DNA from: Asaia platycodi JCM 25414 | Lineage (GTDB): Bacteria > Pseudomonadota > Alphaproteobacteria > Acetobacterales > Acetobacteraceae | Direction: 5' to 3' | NCBI RefSeq assembly: GCF_000614545.1 | Contig: NZ_BAKW01000001.1 | Span: 372,001 to 436,000 of the forward strand | Length of the DNA: 64,000 nt | Shown: positions 20,681-31,368 of the stretch, piece after piece | How positions within the stretch are numbered: the first letter of the stretch is position 1 | How the letters are laid out: each line of letters opens with the position of its first letter | Notes under the pieces: generated by a model | Database searches by the model: none | Told to the model about the DNA's origin: nothing | What the model saw: only the letters and a program-made list of their open reading frames with translations | Made by a program: the position numbers and the translations under genes

Positions 20681-20712
20681 GAACCGTTTCAGGACAAAGA
20701 GGATCGAACCCC

Positions 20713-22911
20713 ATGTTCCTTTCGCATGTATCAATTCGTTCCGGTTTTGCACTGAGTGCTTTGCTGCTCGCCTGTGCCGCCACCGGAAGGGCGCAAGCGA
20801 CCCCTTTGACGCCGGTCTTCATGCCACAGCCCGCGCAATCGACATTGAGCGGACAGACGACAGGACTTGCAGCACTGCCCAAAGTGGTATGGGCGCACGC
20901 ACCATCCCCCCTGCTCAAACGGCTCTGGCCCGTTTCGAGGCAAGACTGGAGCAGATAGGTGTCGTTCCGGGCGCAGAGGCTACGAAAGGCGGCGTCGTGC
21001 TCAGGATCAAGGTAGGAAAAGACCCGGCCTATCTTTCGCTCGATGCTCGTGAAGGATATGCGCTCGATGTGTCCTCGAAAGAAATCGTTCTGACGGCCGG
21101 GGGGCCCACAGGGGTAATCTACGGTTTCGCCACGCTTTTGCAGATGATCGATACGCATGGCGCTGTGCCGGTTCTGGCGCAAGGGCATGTTGATGATGCG
21201 CCGAGATTCAAGTGGCGCGGGCTGATGATCGACGTGTCGCGCCATTTTCAGTCGCTCGATACGCTCAAGCGCCAGCTCGATGCCATGGAGTTGACCAAGC
21301 TCAATGTGATGCATTGGCATCTGAGCGACGGTACGGGTTTTCGCGTCGAGAGCAAACGCCTGCCGCTCCTGCAGCAGGTTGGCGGGCACAGCAGATATTA
21401 TACGCAGGCTCAGGTGAAAGAGATCATCGCGTATGCCGCCGATCGCGGCATACGGATCGTGCCTGAGTTCGATGTGCCTGGTCACACCCTGGCTATCCTG
21501 ACCGCTTATCCTGATCTTGCGGCACAGCACCCTGTACCGACGGTTCAGGACTGGCAGCAGGATTGTCGGGTGGCCTCAAGCAATGACGACGTGACGACCC
21601 ATTGCACGAAACACCCCGACCTCAATATGGCGGCCATGGACCCGACAAACGACAAGGTGCTCGGCTTTGCCCGAACGCTTTTTGGCGAGATGGCGGCGCT
21701 CTTTCCTGATCGCTATTTCCACACTGGCGGTGACGAGGTCGTGGCACGGCAGTGGAGCGATAATCCGCAGATTGCCGCCTATATGAAATCTCATGGTTTT
21801 GCCGATGCGCCCGCGCTCCAGGCAGCGTTCACTGCAGAGATCGAAAAGATCCTGAGCGCCGATGGCAAGATAATGATGGGGTGGGATGAGGTCAGCGAGG
21901 CGCCTATTCCGAAAAATGTGGTGGTCGAGGCCTGGCGTGGTTCCAAATGGGTCGGAACGGCCACAAGGCTTGGTCACCCGGTTGTGGTGTCCTCGGGCTA
22001 TTACCTCGATCTGTTGACACCTTCATCGAAGCATTATGCGGTCGATCCTTACGACACACGTGCAGATGGTCTTGCCTTCAGGGTGCCTGGAAAGGGTGAG
22101 AAGCCGGTGAACGCGGCGTTCATGCTCGATCCGAATGCGCCGGCTCTCGATGAGGCTCAGAAAAAACTCGTGCTCGGGGGTGAGGCCCCACTCTGGACCG
22201 AAATCGTTTCGGATGAAATGGTCGATGAGAGGCTCTGGCCGCGCTCAGCCGCTATCGCGGAGCGATTCTGGTCGCCTCAGTCGGTTGCCGATGCAGATGC
22301 GCTCAATCGCCGCTTGCCTGAGATATTGAACACGCTCGAGCATTTCGGTCTTCAGGCTTCGGATCATCAGGCCCGCATGATTGCTCGTTTGACGCCGCAG
22401 AACATCGTACCTCTGACTCAGCTTGTCGCGTTGACCGTGCCAGTGCGCAATTACGCCATCAACCGTCTTGCCGATCGCAAGGGCGAGGCCATTCTCATCT
22501 CACCAGCGGCCATCGCCTCTGCAGATAGTTTCGAAGGTAATGCGTTCAATGCGCTGGCAGCACGCTATGCAGCGGGTGACCGGGGTGTCGCGGGCGTATT
22601 GAAGGAAAAACTCGCGCGTTATGAAGCCAATGATAGGGCCTTTCAGGCACTGCCGGGGCCTGATTGCGTGAATGAAGTCAAGCCGATTTCGAGCCAGATT
22701 GCCGCTCTGTCAAAGCTCGGCCTCGAAGCGCTGCAGTCGGGTGAGAAAGGGCGCGCATGGCAGGATCATGCTAATTCCCTCCTAGCGGAGCAGGACAAGG
22801 CCTATGCGGCGAGTGCCGATCATGAAGCTCGAATCATGTGGCGCAGCGCCCGGTGGACTGCTCATCGCGATCGTTCCCGGTATCCGGTCGCTGGTCTCAG
22901 TCGCGAAATAA
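20713..22911 (+). CDS. Exported beta-N-acetylhexosaminidase (GH20), frameshifted
   Basis: Glycosidase releasing N-acetylglucosamine from chito-oligosaccharide ends, with a signal peptide (MFLSHVSIRSGFALSALLLACAATGRAQA), so periplasmic or outer-surface. The GH20 barrel shows FKWRGLMIDVSRHFQS, MHWHLSDGTGFRVES, PEFDVPGHT and YFHTGGDEV, where the Asp-Glu pair is the catalytic dyad. The six-C run near 20907 lacks one C, splitting signal peptide from enzyme. Near 22830 the frame appears to shift again: the expected end GGLLIAIVPGIRSLVSVAK stops at 22911, just before a terminator hairpin, whereas the other frame runs on through the hairpin to 22991. Last gene of the ROK regulator operon. Confidence 0.9.
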
Positions 22912-22919
22912 CAAGACGG

Positions 22920-22944
22920 CATCGGAGTGATTTTCTCTCCGATG
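22920..22944. terminator. Terminator behind GH20 gene
   Basis: CATCGGAG and CTCCGATG form a perfect eight-base stem with a nine-base loop, nine bases after the repaired GH20 stop. It separates the convergent GH20 and nagB genes and supports the stop at 22911. Confidence 0.6.
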
Positions 22945-22987
22945 TCGCTTCGGTATTGTTCTCGCATATAGCCCGAAGGGGCGAGTA

Positions 22988-23753
22988 TTAGCCTTCCTGA
23001 TAAAGGGCCAGACTGCGTGTCTTGGCGCTGAGTGCGGAAGCGCTGTCCCCATCGAGAATTACCGTACACTGCGCGTGGAGCCGAATGGCCGAGGCGCTGA
23101 CCTCAGGCCCGACCGCGCCTTCAAGCGCTTGGCAATAATCGCAGCCTTTGATTTCCCCAGAGCCAGAAGCATGAGGTGGCGCGCTTCGAGAATGGTGCCG
23201 ACTCCATGGTGAGTGCGCGTGTCGGAACATTGTCGGGATTGCCGCCGAACATGCCCGCGTTCTGGATGCGCGTCTTCTCGTTGAGGGTGACGCAACGTGT
23301 GCGACTGTCGAAAGGCGAGGGGGGCTCATTGAAGCCGATATGCCCGGTATCGCCGATGCCGAGCAGTTGCAGGTCTATGCCTCCGCTGGCCGCGATCGCG
23401 TTTTCATAAGCCAGGCACTCGGCATCGAGGTCGGACGCATCACCGGCAGGGAGGTGTCCGGCGCCCGGCCTGATGTTCACATGGCTGAAAAGCAGTGAAT
23501 TCATGTAGTCATGATAAGAGCGCGGGTCGGCAGCACTCAGCCCGACATATTCATCGAGGTTGAAGCTGGTCGTGGTCGAAAAATCGAGGCCTTCCTCACG
23601 GTGCATCATGCAGAGATCGCGATAAACCCCTTCCATTGTGCGCCCTGTAGCCAAACCCAGAACAGGATGGCTGCCCGCGGTCATCAGGGAGGCTATTTCA
23701 TTTGCGGCGAATCGTGTGGCGGAATGCGGGTCTGGCATGATGATAAGGCGCAT
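22988..23753 (-). CDS. nagB: Glucosamine-6-phosphate deaminase, two frameshifts
   Basis: Cytosolic isomerase-deaminase converting glucosamine-6-phosphate to fructose-6-phosphate and ammonia, the last step of the amino-sugar pathway. It has VLGLATGRTMEGVYRDL (phosphate binding), TSFNLDEYVGL (catalytic Asp), YHDYMNSLLFSHVNI and LGIGDTGHIGFNEP. The start is set at MRLIIMPD (23753). Breaks near 23207 (ALTMGVGTILEARHLMLL after adding G) and near 23132 (AIIAKALEGAVGPEV) each need one base. About 256 residues, matching the family. It is monocistronic, convergent with the GH20 gene and divergent from the TonB receptor gene. Confidence 0.94.
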
Positions 23754-24078
23754 GAAAAGGCATGATCCTGTCAAAGGGACGGAGGAAAACCTCAGGTGAG
23801 GAAGAGCGTTCTCTCCCATCTAAAAAACCTCAATTAGTTTATCGAGTTAAATTAAATAAAACACCTCTGTTGAACACCGGATCGTGACTGGTATTGGGAT
23901 ATTTGATGGAAGAAAGCCAAATTTGGAAGAAATCATTTAATTTCACGAATAAACAATTGCGATAGCGAAACGTGCCGTTTAACGTCTCTCAATACGGTGG
24001 AATAAGGCGGTGAAAAACAACATCTTCCGCTGACTCTACGTCTCAACCAAATTGAAGCCCAACCGGCGGGAGTTGACC
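23754..24078. promoter_or_regulatory. Divergent control region of nagB and TonB receptor
   Basis: 325 bases without a gene, AT-rich between 23830 and 23950. GTTTAT (23837-23842) faces ATAAAAC (from 23856) around an AT-rich centre containing TTAAATTAAATAA, similar in composition to the elements before nagP, nagK and the ROK regulator. Promoters for both divergent genes must lie here; I could not assign -35 and -10 boxes reliably. Confidence 0.35.
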
Positions 24079-26516
24079 ATGCGACATATGAGACGTGATC
24101 TCTTTCTATTTTGTTCCGCATTCGCAATGAATTATATGACGGGCACTCTGTCGGCGCTCGCTGCGTCGCCGGCGGAGGGCGATCATAAGCCTGTCTCGTC
24201 CGGCACAGATCCGGCAACGCCACCGAGGGATCCGTTTTGGGGGCTAATCCGCAGGCGGAGGAAATTTCCGTCAAGGCAGCGGGGCGGCACGCCGATGGCA
24301 CCAGCAACACGACACCGGGTGGTGGTCTCATGCCAAGGCAGACTGCGCCGCGCTCGCAGAGCGGCGTGACGCGCGACTTCATCGCCAAGCAGGCCCCAAC
24401 GGGCAATATCTCCTCAATGATCGCCAATCTCCCGGGCGTGGTTTACGCCAATCAGAGCCCTCTTGCGACGGCAGGCGACAACATTACCATGCGCGGCATG
24501 AACCAGAGCCAGATCGGCTATTTGTTCGAAGGGGCGCCTCTGGCCGATCCTATCAATTACGAACCGTACACGGCCATGCTGGTCGATACTGAAAATCTCG
24601 GATCGGTCACGGTCTCTCAAGGCTCGCCAGATCTGAACGCGCCGACATTCAACGCGGTGGGCGGCCAAATTTCAGCAACAGCGCTGAACCCGTCTCATAA
24701 ATATGGCGGGTTCATCAATCTGATGGGCGGCAACAAGAGCGCCAACAAGGAGTTTCTGCGTCTCGATACGGGTGATATCGGCCGTTCGGGCATTCGGGGC
24801 TTCGTGTCACTTTCTCATCAATCCAATAACAACTGGCGCGGCCCGGGTGGGCTGAAGCGCTACCACGTCGATGCGAAATTTCTGAAAGAGTGGGGCGAGG
24901 GTAATTCGGTTACAGCTGTGTTCGGTTTTAACCGCCAGGAACAGACACCTTTTCGCTCACCCACAGCGGCCCAGTGGAAGCAATGGGGTGAGGGGCTGAG
25001 CTACAGCGATCACTATACGCCGGGCGATGCCAGTTATTACAAACTGCAATTGAGCAATCTGAATTCGCTCGATGTTGTGGTGCCAACCCATTTCACTCTG
25101 GCCCGCGGTCTGAAGCTCAGCGTCACACCCTATTTTGTGCATCAGCACGGTCCGGCCGTGGGAGGGGAGAATATTCCTGCTTCGGGCGGCACATTCGGCA
25201 CGCAGGTGTATGGTAATCTGAACCAGCCCTACGTCACCGGTGGCAAAGTCACGACGGTTGCCGTGGATCCCTGGAACCAGAAGGTGGGTGCGGTCAACAC
25301 GTCGCTTGACTGGACCTCAGGGCACAACACCTTATCGGGCGGCTACTGGTACTCCTACGCCACGCATGAGGAGCACTCGACATTTGCGACGGTCGATTTC
25401 TCGGGCAAGGCAGCTAACTCCTATGGCGCTTATGGCATCAGGGTGCCGGGTGGAGCGCTGCTGAGCGGGTATAATCTGAACTTCATGCAGCAGACCAATG
25501 CGCTTTTTATCGCCGATACGCTCAAGCTTGTGGATGACAAGCTGACACTCAGCGCAGGGTTCCGTACCGTTATGGTGTCGCGTCAGGGCACGAATGATGT
25601 GCCGGGAGCCGACCCGTACAAGACTGCACGTAACTATTTTGCCCCGCTGCCGCAGGTAGCGATCAGCTATTCTCTGACCTCCAGGGACCAGATTTACGTC
25701 AATGGCACGACCTCCTTTCGCGCGCCTGCCTCGGTGCAGGCCTATAGTCAGATCTTCGATCCGAATTCCGTTGGGGCGACGTCGCAGCCCGGAAATCTGA
25801 AAGGGGAATACGGCATTGGCGAGGAAATCGGCTATCGTCACAACGGCACCTTGATCCATTTTCAGGTCTCCGCCTTCAACATGAATCTGACCAATCACCA
25901 GGTCAGCTCGACGTCTTATATTCCGGGCACGAACACGCTGGTTTCGACGCCTATCAATGTCGGTGGTGAGACCATACGCGGCATTCAGGGAGAGCTCGGC
26001 CTCACGCCCTGGCATCACCTCAGCCCTTACGTATCGGCACAGTATCTGCACGCGACAACCGATAACAATCTGCCGGTCTCGGCAACCAACGCAGCGGGGC
26101 AATCGGTCATCGATTATCTGCCGACTGCGGGTAAGACCATGGTGGCGACGCCCCATGTCACGGCGTCGGTCGGGTTGGCCTATGACGATAACAAGCGGTT
26201 TTTTGGCAATTTCAGCCTGCGCTATATCAGCTCGCAATTCTCCAGCTTCATGAATGATCAGCGCATGCCGGCCTATGTGCTGTCTGATATTACTCTGGGC
26301 TACAGATTGCCGCATGTGCCTCACCTGAGCGGACCGAAGATTCAGCTCAATCTGGTGAATGTCGGCAATAATCTCTATCGCTCCGCGCCAGCAAGTTTCG
26401 TGACCAGCGCCAAATCACGAACGGGAATTTACGGTAATACGACCAAGGCGGGTTCGCCGATCTATCTCGTCGGCGGTAATTTCGCGGCGCTCGTCTCACT
26501 CTCGACAGGGTTCTGA
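24079..26516 (+). CDS. TonB-dependent outer-membrane receptor, one frameshift
   Basis: Active outer-membrane transporter energised by TonB. ATG 24079 follows GGGAG and gives a signal peptide (FLFCSAFAMNYMTGTLSALA). A TonB-box-like stretch QAEEISVKAA precedes the plug domain (GNISSMIANLPGVVYANQ, ITMRGMNQSQIGYLFEGAPL). The barrel follows and ends in Phe (AALVSLSTGF). The G5 run near 24240 lacks one base, which separates signal peptide and plug. About 812 residues. Together with the following BadF kinase and the neighbouring nag genes it probably imports chito-oligosaccharides or another N-acetylglucosamine glycan; iron siderophores cannot be excluded from sequence. Confidence 0.88.
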
Positions 26517-26556
26517 CACTGGCGTGAAGGTCGAGAGACCACGCTTGACTCGATGC

Positions 26557-26582
26557 GCGCGCCGGAGAAGTTCCGGGCGCGT
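26557..26582. terminator. Possible hairpin behind TonB receptor gene
   Basis: CGCGCCGGA and TTCCGGGCGCG pair with one bulge around a short loop, between the receptor gene and the kinase gene. It may be a partial terminator or an mRNA-stabilising stem. Confidence 0.4.
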
Positions 26583-26608
26583 TTCAACGGTTTAAAAACG
26601 GAACCAAC

Positions 26609-27561
26609 GTGCGGAAAACCGAGATAATCGCCATTGACGGTGGCGGTACGAAAACACTGCTCTTGCGCGTGCGCCCGGATGCAACGATCGCCCTTTGCCG
26701 CAAGGCAGGCGGATCGAACCCTTTCGATGTGCCGGATTGGCGCAGTGTGGTGGCCGGGTTGATGGCGGACCAGCAGGCAAATCTCGCCGCCGCAGCCTTC
26801 GGCATGGCAGGTTTTGGCGAAAGTGGCCGTCTGAGTCGCGAGCTCGAAGAGACCCTGGCCTCGTTATGTCCGTCCCCCCACAGTATTCACAATGACGTCG
26901 ATATGGCCTGTCGAGGGGCTTTTCTGAACCGGCCGGGCATTCTGCTGCTCTCAGGCACTGGATCGATGGCCTGGGGCGTGGGCGAGGATGGCGAGACAGC
27001 CCGTGTCGGTGGCTGGGGTAGCTTGTTCGGCGATGAGGGGAGTGCCTACTGGATTGGTCGTCTGGCATTAGCCCGGTTTTCGCACTGTCTGGATGGGCGG
27101 GTGGAAAATGAGAGCGGCTTCGTGTCGCGCTTTTCTGCCTTCAGGGATGGCCGGAGGAAACAGCGCTCTGCAGTGCCGCTCTTCAGGAATGGTATGCCAA
27201 TCTCGGTGAGGTGCGTCCCAGCGTTGCAGCTCTGGCTGTAGAGATTGGGCGCTTCGCTGAACAAGGCTGCGAGGTCTCTCAAGATATTGTCACCCGGGCG
27301 GCACAGGCTCTCGCACGCCATGTGCACGCCCTGCGTCACAGGCTGAACGGGCAGACTCTGCCGTGGAGCTATGCGGGTGGCACCATGCGCAATGCAATGT
27401 TGCGCGAGGCTCTGGCTCGGGAGTGCGGCGCCCCTCAGGCGCCGGGTCTGCCTCCAATTGGTGGGGCCATACTTGTGGCGGCGGACCTTGCTGGCTGGAA
27501 AGTTGACTCGCATTTCATCGCGCAGCTTGCAGCGTCGCTCGAAACTGCAGGGCTGAGCTGA
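26609..27561 (+). CDS. BadF/BcrA-type N-acetylglucosamine kinase family protein, one frameshift
   Basis: Actin-fold ATPase of the family that includes eukaryotic-type N-acetylglucosamine kinase and bacterial glucosamine kinases. IIAIDGGGTKTLLLRV is the phosphate-1 motif, FGMAGFGESGR and ILLLSGTGSMAWGV are conserved, and GGWGSLFGDEGSAYWIGR is the hallmark of these kinases. Near 27147 one base is missing; repair gives PEETALCSAALQEWY and the frame runs to 27561. About 317 residues. The start is GTG 26609. It lies 92 bases behind the TonB receptor. It probably phosphorylates glucosamine, N-acetylglucosamine or anhydro-sugars released from glycans; it is unrelated in sequence to the ROK kinase of the same locus. 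Confidence 0.82.
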
Positions 27562-27615
27562 GGACTGTCGGCTGGCTTCAGGCGTGTCCGTGCGTCTATG
27601 CGGGAGTGTTCTTTC

Positions 27616-27654
27616 AGCGGGCTCCACCAGCTGAAATGGCCGGTAGAGCCCGCT
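27616..27654. terminator. Hairpin between convergent kinase and GH3 genes
   Basis: AGCGGGCTC and GAGCCCGCT are exact nine-base arms with a 21-base loop in the 160-base gap between two convergent genes. Confidence 0.5.
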
Positions 27655-27721
27655 CCGAGAGGTTATTCCGATAAAGGTTCGGTGCCTGCGATCGTGGTGT
27701 CCCTAATCAGTGTCGGGCTGA

Positions 27722-29927
27722 TCAGGCTTCATCGGTGGCTGAGTGTGCGACACGAAGCTGATAGCTGCCAGGCGTGACGTGCCAGCGATTATCCCTCTGA
27801 GAGAAACGGGCGATCGTCTGTAGGTCGACAGGAATCGCGACGTCACGGCTTTGATGTGCCGGGACGGTCACGCGCTGCCAGCCAACCAGACGCCTCCCGA
27901 TGCCCTGTCCTTCAGCATAAAGCTGAACCACATCGCTTCCATCGCGATTGCTGTCATTACGTACCGTCAGCGTGGCGAGGGGCGTGCGATCCGCCTTTAC
28001 GACAAAATGATCATAGGTGAAGCGGGCGTAAGACAGGCCGTGGCCGAACGGGAACAGGACCTTCTTTCCTGCGCGGGCAAACCAGCGATAGCCGACATCG
28101 GCGCCTTCATCATAAGCGATCGTGAAGGTGGTTGGACGTCCCTCCGTGAGAGGTGGAGCCACTGGCAGGGCGGGACGAGGCAGGTCGTTTTCCGAGAGCG
28201 GGAAGCTGAGAGGCAGATGGCCCGAAGGATTGACATCGCCGAACAGGATCTGGGCGATGGCCTCGCCACCGGCAATGCCGGGATACCAGGCCTGAACCAC
28301 GGCACGTACCTGACCCAGCCAGGGCATCAGCACCGGCCCTTCGGTTTCGAGCACGACTGTCACATTCGGGTTGGCACGGGCAATTGCGTGATCAGCTTGT
28401 TCTGAGCGTCAGTCAGTGAGAGACTGGCGCGGTCACGCCCTTCGGTCGACCACTGGGCAATGAATAGCACCACCGCATCGGCCCGCTTCGCCGCCCGCGC
28501 AGCTTCCCTCAGATCGGTCTCTTCGGTAAAGGAGATGGCTGCCTGGGGTGCCAGACGGCGCATGAAAGTGAGCGGCGGAGACGGATCCCAGACCCGCTGC
28601 GACATGATCTCCGATCCCTGCTGCGGGATCGCATTGCCACCGAAGGGCAGGACCGTGGGTGAGCCGCCCCCCGAAATCACCCCCTTATCAGCATGCCCAC
28701 CGATCACCGCGATCGATCTGGTCGTTTTGGCCAGAGGAAGAGCTGTCTTGTCGTTCTTGAGCAGAACGATGCCTTGTTGTGCGGCTTCGAGTGCCGTCTT
28801 GTATCCTGCGGCCCGGTCGACCGGCCTCTTTTCGATGGGTTGCTCTGCTCCGGTGGCGAAAAGACCGTAGAGAATTGGGCGCGCCATGGCTCGCAATGCA
28901 TCGTCAGAGACCACGGAATCCAGTTGTCGAGGGGCGTAAAACGCCAGGCCGAATAACGTGCCATCCTTGACGGCATCGGCGATGCGTTTTTTCGTCGCTG
29001 CCGACATCGGGGAATCCTGCAACATGCCGGTCCCGCCAAGCCCGATCGCCGTGTCTATCTCGGCGCCAGATTCCTGGTTCAGTCCGGCTTCGGCAGAGTT
29101 CTTCGTGCTGTGGACGGCGCCCCAATCTGACATGACATAGCCGGGATAGCGCCACTGGCGGCGCAGGATGTCGTTCAGGAGCGGCTTGCTCTCGCAACTA
29201 TAGGAGCCCCAGACCATGTTATAGGCGCACATGACTGCGCCGGGCTTGCCAAGGCGCAGGGCAATATTGAAGGCGAGCAGGTCGGATTCCATCGCGGCGT
29301 CGCGTGGAATAGAGACGTCATATTGCGTGCGACCGGTTTCGTAATCGTTGAGAGCAAAATGCTTGATGGTCGCGACGATATGGTTCGACTGCGCGCCTTT
29401 CGCATAAAAACCGGCAAGGCGGCCAACCAGAAGGGGATCTTCGCCAAAATACTCGAAGTTGCGGCCGCCCCGCGGGTCGCGTGTCAGATTGGTGCCTCCA
29501 GAGAGGAGGATGTTGAAACCGCGATCGTGCGCATCGCGCCCGACCGAACGGCCGAGGGCTTCGAGCAGGGCCGGGTTCCATGATGCGGCGCTCGCGAGCG
29601 CCGCAGGATAGGCCGTGCTCTCATAGCGCGCATCCTGAACGCGGGCGCGACGCCGATCGTGCCATCGGTTTCGGTAATGGCGGCGATGCCTTGTTCGGGC
29701 ATGGCGGGCGACCAGGCTGCAGAATGCTGAGCGTCGCCTGCATCGGCAGGGTTTTGCATCAGTTCGGGAATATGGGTGACAATCAGCGCCTCGAGTTGGG
29801 GGCGACCAAGCTTGGCGAGCGTGACATCGACCCGCGCGTCGAGAGCGGATCTGGCTTCAGCATAGCTTGAAAGGGGGAGGGCACAGAGCGTAGTTGCGAG
29901 CAAGCCCGCCTTCAAACGCGATGACAT
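27722..29927 (-). CDS. Exported GH3 glycoside hydrolase (beta-glucosidase-like), two frameshifts
   Basis: Periplasmic glycosidase with signal peptide MSSRLKAGLLATTLCALPLS; the start at 29927 has AGGAGAAG upstream. The N-terminal GH3 barrel includes RDPRGGRNFEYFGEDPLL, TIKHFALNDYETGR and GYVMSDWGAVHS, in which Asp is the nucleophile. The second GH3 domain has GIVLLKNDKTALPL and IAVIGGHADKGVISGGGS, and a C-terminal fibronectin-like domain follows (PFGHGLSYARFTYD). Breaks near 29645 and 28385 each need one base. About 735 residues. Family members cleave beta-glucosides or, less often, beta-N-acetylglucosaminides; this one lacks the KH(F/I)PG-type motif of NagZ enzymes, so beta-glucosidase is more likely. 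Confidence 0.9.
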
Positions 29928-30250
29928 GATCTTCTTCTCCTGAGGTACTGCGAGAAATAAAAGGCTCTTGCAGCTCGTCAAGCCAGATCCCCCCGTATTC
30001 CCTGGAGCTGGGTAAAGAAGAGAGTCGCTGACCAACCTGATATTTCTATAGATAATAAAGATGATAAGGTTTCTATCCTCACGATAATTTTTCTATATCA
30101 TATCTATTCATTGAATATATACTGAGTTTTCTATTTTCCGACCACGCTTCGGTATGAATCCCGTTGAATATTTGTTCCCTACAAAAAACAATTGGACCCT
30201 AATGGCATAACGTCTAGCATCACTGACGAGGCGATTGGTGGAGGGTACTC
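29928..30250. promoter_or_regulatory. AT-rich divergent promoter region, GH3 / nitrilase
   Basis: 323 bases with no gene. The centre (about 30040-30190) is clearly AT-rich and must hold the promoters of both divergent genes. I found no convincing palindrome or conserved box. Confidence 0.4.
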
Positions 30251-31041
30251 ATGCGTGTGGCGCTAGGGCAGTTGGTAGTGTCGACCTCATGGGAGACGAA
30301 TCTCGAGCGGTGCCTTTCGCAGATTGCCGATGCTAAAGCGGGCGGTGCTCGACTTGTCGTCCTGCCGGAGGGGATACTGGCGCGCGATCCGTCAGACCCG
30401 GACCATGTTTTGCGCACCGCACAGCCACTGGATGGCCCTTTCGTCTCCGGACTGCTTCCTGCGAGCGAGGGCATCATGCTCGCCTTTTGCGTCAATGTGC
30501 CAGACGGTGCAGGACGTTTCCATAACACGCTGGTGGTCATGCACGATGGCACACTCATTGCGCGCTATCAGAAGCTGCATCTTTACGACGCTTTCGCCAT
30601 GCAGGAATCCCGGCTGATCGCGCCCGGTCATGAGTTGCCACCCGTTTTGACGCTGGACGGCATGAAGATCGGATTCATGACCTGCTACGACGTGCGCTTT
30701 CCTGAAATCGCGCGTTACCTGGCGCTTGCAGGTGCCGAGATCCTGGTTGTTCCGGCTGCCTGGCTGCGCGGGCCGGGGAAGGAGCGTCATTGGGAATTGA
30801 TGCTGGCGGCGCGTGCGCTCGAAAATACCTGCTTCGTGCTGGGAGCAGGAGAATGCGGCCCGCAGAATATCGGTAACAGCATGATCATCGATCCGCTGGG
30901 TGTCGTCATCGCGGCTCGCAGTGTGTCACCGGGCTGGTGATCGAGACACTCGACCTGGCCCAGTTGCAAAAAGCGCGACGTGACCTGCCAGTCCTGCAAA
31001 ACCGCCGCTTTGCCGCACCGAAATTGATGGATGCGCCCTGA
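30251..31041 (+). CDS. Carbon-nitrogen hydrolase (nitrilase family), one frameshift
   Basis: Amidase of the nitrilase superfamily with its Glu-Lys-Cys triad visible: VVLPEG, YQKLHLYD and MTCYDVRFPE. The sequence resembles deaminated glutathione amidase and related omega-amidases, which repair or hydrolyse small amides in the cytosol; the exact substrate is open. Near 30934 one base is missing after VSPG; repair gives LVIETLDLAQLQKARRDLPV, the usual C-terminus of the family, ending at 31041. About 263 residues. Monocistronic, divergent from the GH3 gene. Confidence 0.87.
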
Positions 31042-31158
31042 TATCAGGCGCTGAAACACCGATGTGGGGTAATTTTTCGTTCTGCGCGAGACACAGCGCT
31101 TTGAAGATGAACTACAGGTCTGGAATGACGTCACCGATAAGGCTTGCCCTGCATGCGT

Positions 31159-31199
31159 GTCACCTTCGTCGGGCTTCCCGATTTTCACGAAGCGGTGAC
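31159..31199. other. Nested hairpin in 327-base gap before aldehyde dehydrogenase
   Basis: GTCACCTTCGT (31159-31169) pairs with ACGAAGCGGTGAC (31187-31199) with a two-base bulge, enclosing a second small stem CGGG-CTT-CCCG (31170-31180). The gap 31042-31368 holds no other gene. The structure could end the nitrilase transcript or be a leader element of the dehydrogenase mRNA. Confidence 0.35.
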
Positions 31200-31368
31200 C
31201 TCGCGCGAGGGTGAGTAACCCTGTCCGGCAATTCGTGGTTCTCTCACTATCGATGTTAACTGTAACGTCAATTTTGTTTCGAGGCGGTGCTCGCGGAGGC
31301 TTTTCCGGTCTTCCTGCGGTGCGAAATGCACCTGAACTTGCGTCGCCATCAGCAAGAGGATCGTCGTC

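Noticed and set aside
22912-22991. C-terminal extension of the hexosaminidase to 22991
   Set aside because: It reads through a terminator hairpin and has no family similarity; the alternative frame ends sensibly at 22911.
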